A stretch of 64,000 nucleotides of DNA from Pseudomonas sp. KNUC1026 (GTDB taxonomy: Bacteria > Pseudomonadota > Gammaproteobacteria > Pseudomonadales > Pseudomonadaceae), in the NCBI RefSeq assembly GCF_021650705.1, contig NZ_CP087138.1, forward strand, positions 2,666,001 through 2,730,000, read 5' to 3'. Positions 63,329 to 64,000 of the stretch are shown here, piece after piece (positions within the stretch are counted from its first letter, which is position 1; the number at the start of each line of letters is the position of its first letter). A program made the position numbers and the translations under genes. The notes under the pieces are model-generated. The model was not told the origin of the DNA. It ran no database searches and saw only the letters and a program-made list of their open reading frames with translations.

Positions 63329-64000
63329 TTACGGGTTGGCAGAAGGCGCCGGGGTTTTGACACCCTGCCCGGAACCCTGCTGGGATGCGCCATCCGGTGC
63401 ACTTTGTGTGCCAGCTCTGCGCATGGCCGCATCCGGCTGCGCATTGGCGGTACCGGTGGCGGTCAGGCTGCGGCGTACTTCGAGGTTGCGCGAGACCACC
63501 AGCACCACGCGGCGGTTGCGCGAGCGCCCATCAGCGCTCTCGTTGCTGGCCACTGGCTGGAACTCCCCATAACCCACGGCCGCCAGGCGGCGCGGGTCGA
63601 TACCGTCCATGGCCATCATCCGTACGATGCTGGAAGCCCGAGCAGTGGAAAGCTCCCAGTTGGTCGGGTACTGCGCCGTACGGATCGGCTGGTTGTCGGT
63701 GAAGCCTTCCACGTGAACGGGGTTGGCGAACGGTGCCAGCACCTTCGCTACCTTCTCGATGATCTGGAAACCCTGGTCGCTGGGGATCGCATCGCCACTG
63801 GGGAACAGCAAACCGGACTTGAGCTCGATCTCGATCCACAGCTCGTTGCCACGCACGTTCATCTGGTCGCTGGCGATCAGGTCACCAAAGGCGGTGCGCA
63901 CCTGGTCGGCAATCATCTTCAATGGCTCAGCCTGGCCGATGGCCGAGTCGGTGTTATCACCCTGGGCATCCAGCGGGTCGGCTACCTGAGTGGAAAGCGG
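63329..64000 (-). CDS. motD: Flagellar motor protein MotD (MotB-type), 3' part, cut by window edge
   Basis: 223 residues visible; the frame is open to base 64000. It contains the OmpA/MotB peptidoglycan-binding domain (VHVEGFTDNQPIRTAQYPTN; ARASSIVRMMAMDGIDPRRL; GYGEFQPVASNESADGRSRN) and a polar Ala/Gln-rich tail. The N-terminal membrane helix lies outside the window. MotC/MotD form the second stator of Pseudomonas. It is followed by parA. Confidence 0.9.
   Translation of the reverse strand, partial: PLSTQVADPLDAQGDNTDSAIGQAEPLKMIADQVRTAFGDLIASDQMNVRGNELWIEIELKSGLLFPSGDAIPSDQGFQIIEKVAKVLAPFANPVHVEGFTDNQPIRTAQYPTNWELSTARASSIVRMMAMDGIDPRRLAAVGYGEFQPVASNESADGRSRNRRVVLVVSRNLEVRRSLTATGTANAQPDAAMRRAGTQSAPDGASQQGSGQGVKTPAPSANP

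Noticed and set aside
1..64000. CRISPR array, insertion sequence or prophage
   Set aside because: No spaced identical repeats, transposase motifs, terminal inverted repeats or phage structural genes were seen.

Overview
The window looks like a chromosomal segment of a high-GC Pseudomonas, most likely of the P. putida group. The evidence is the Pseudomonas-type flagellar gene order (flgBCDEFGHIJKL, cheR-cheV, flgA, flgM-flgN-flgZ), AmrZ, Anr with HemN, FabV, CbtB/CbtA behind a cobalamin riboswitch, and a motD-parA-cheW chemotaxis block. No phage, insertion sequence, CRISPR array or integrative element is visible. Species-level placement is inference.

Layout. (1) 1-8842, minus strand: a compact operon for a surface sugar, probably the flagellin glycosylation island because it lies directly beyond flgL. 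It encodes a multi-module glycosyltransferase of about 1183 residues, CDP-glucose synthesis (RfbF) and 4,6-dehydration (RfbG), a 3,5-epimerase-like protein, an NAD-dependent reductase/epimerase, a C-methyltransferase-like protein, a CmcI-like methyltransferase and the start of another glycosyltransferase. (2) 8947-20812, minus strand: rod, hook and hook-filament junction genes flgL to flgB, in two sigma-54 units (flgBCDE plus a small secreted protein, and flgFGHIJKL). (3) 21077-23875, minus: an AEC-family transporter, cheR and cheV. (4) 23969-26514, plus: flgA, then flgMN (sigma-28 promoter) and the c-di-GMP receptor flgZ. (5) 26565-41060: a mixed housekeeping stretch with an MFS transporter, a PAS-GGDEF cyclase, tRNA-Arg(CCT), two orphan small proteins behind a sigma-54-like promoter, phnN, amrZ, mgtE, a YihY-type membrane protein, csbD, a CvfB-like protein, a TorF-like porin, a lipoprotein, a chemoreceptor, a NIT-domain protein and a GNAT acetyltransferase. 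(6) 41324-45520: glcDEFG, glycolate oxidase. (7) 45632-52048: a GAF/EAL protein, a response regulator, fabV, a PACE-type transporter with a divergent LysR regulator, and a lipoprotein. (8) 52387-56997: hemN (with an Anr box), anr, apt, ttcA and a SprT-like protein. (9) 57012-60487: a SRPBCC protein, an ABC ATPase, the riboswitch with cbtBA, and an orphan RHS-core protein. (10) 60555-64000, minus: DUF2802, cheW, a ParP-like CheW protein, ParA and the 3' part of motD.

The sequence carries an unusual number of reading-frame breaks: about 13 events in 11 genes (rfbG, rfbF, the large glycosyltransferase three times, flgL twice, flgK, cheR, cheV, glcE, the EAL gene, hemN). Nearly all are a missing base in or beside a short homopolymer. 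In each case restoring one base (two in the EAL gene) joins two well-conserved halves into a protein of normal family length. I read these as consensus errors rather than decay, and give the joined coordinates.

Most unusual items: the CDP-sugar route that lacks the RfbH 3-dehydratase but has a C-methyltransferase-like enzyme; a perfect hairpin that would bury the rfbF ribosome binding site; tandem sigma-54 elements before flgB with half-sites shared with flgF; a sigma-54-like promoter with two helically phased 13-bp repeats before an orphan small gene; an ANTAR-less NIT protein next to a chemoreceptor; and the orphan RHS-core protein. All family assignments come from reading the translated sequence; no database search was run.
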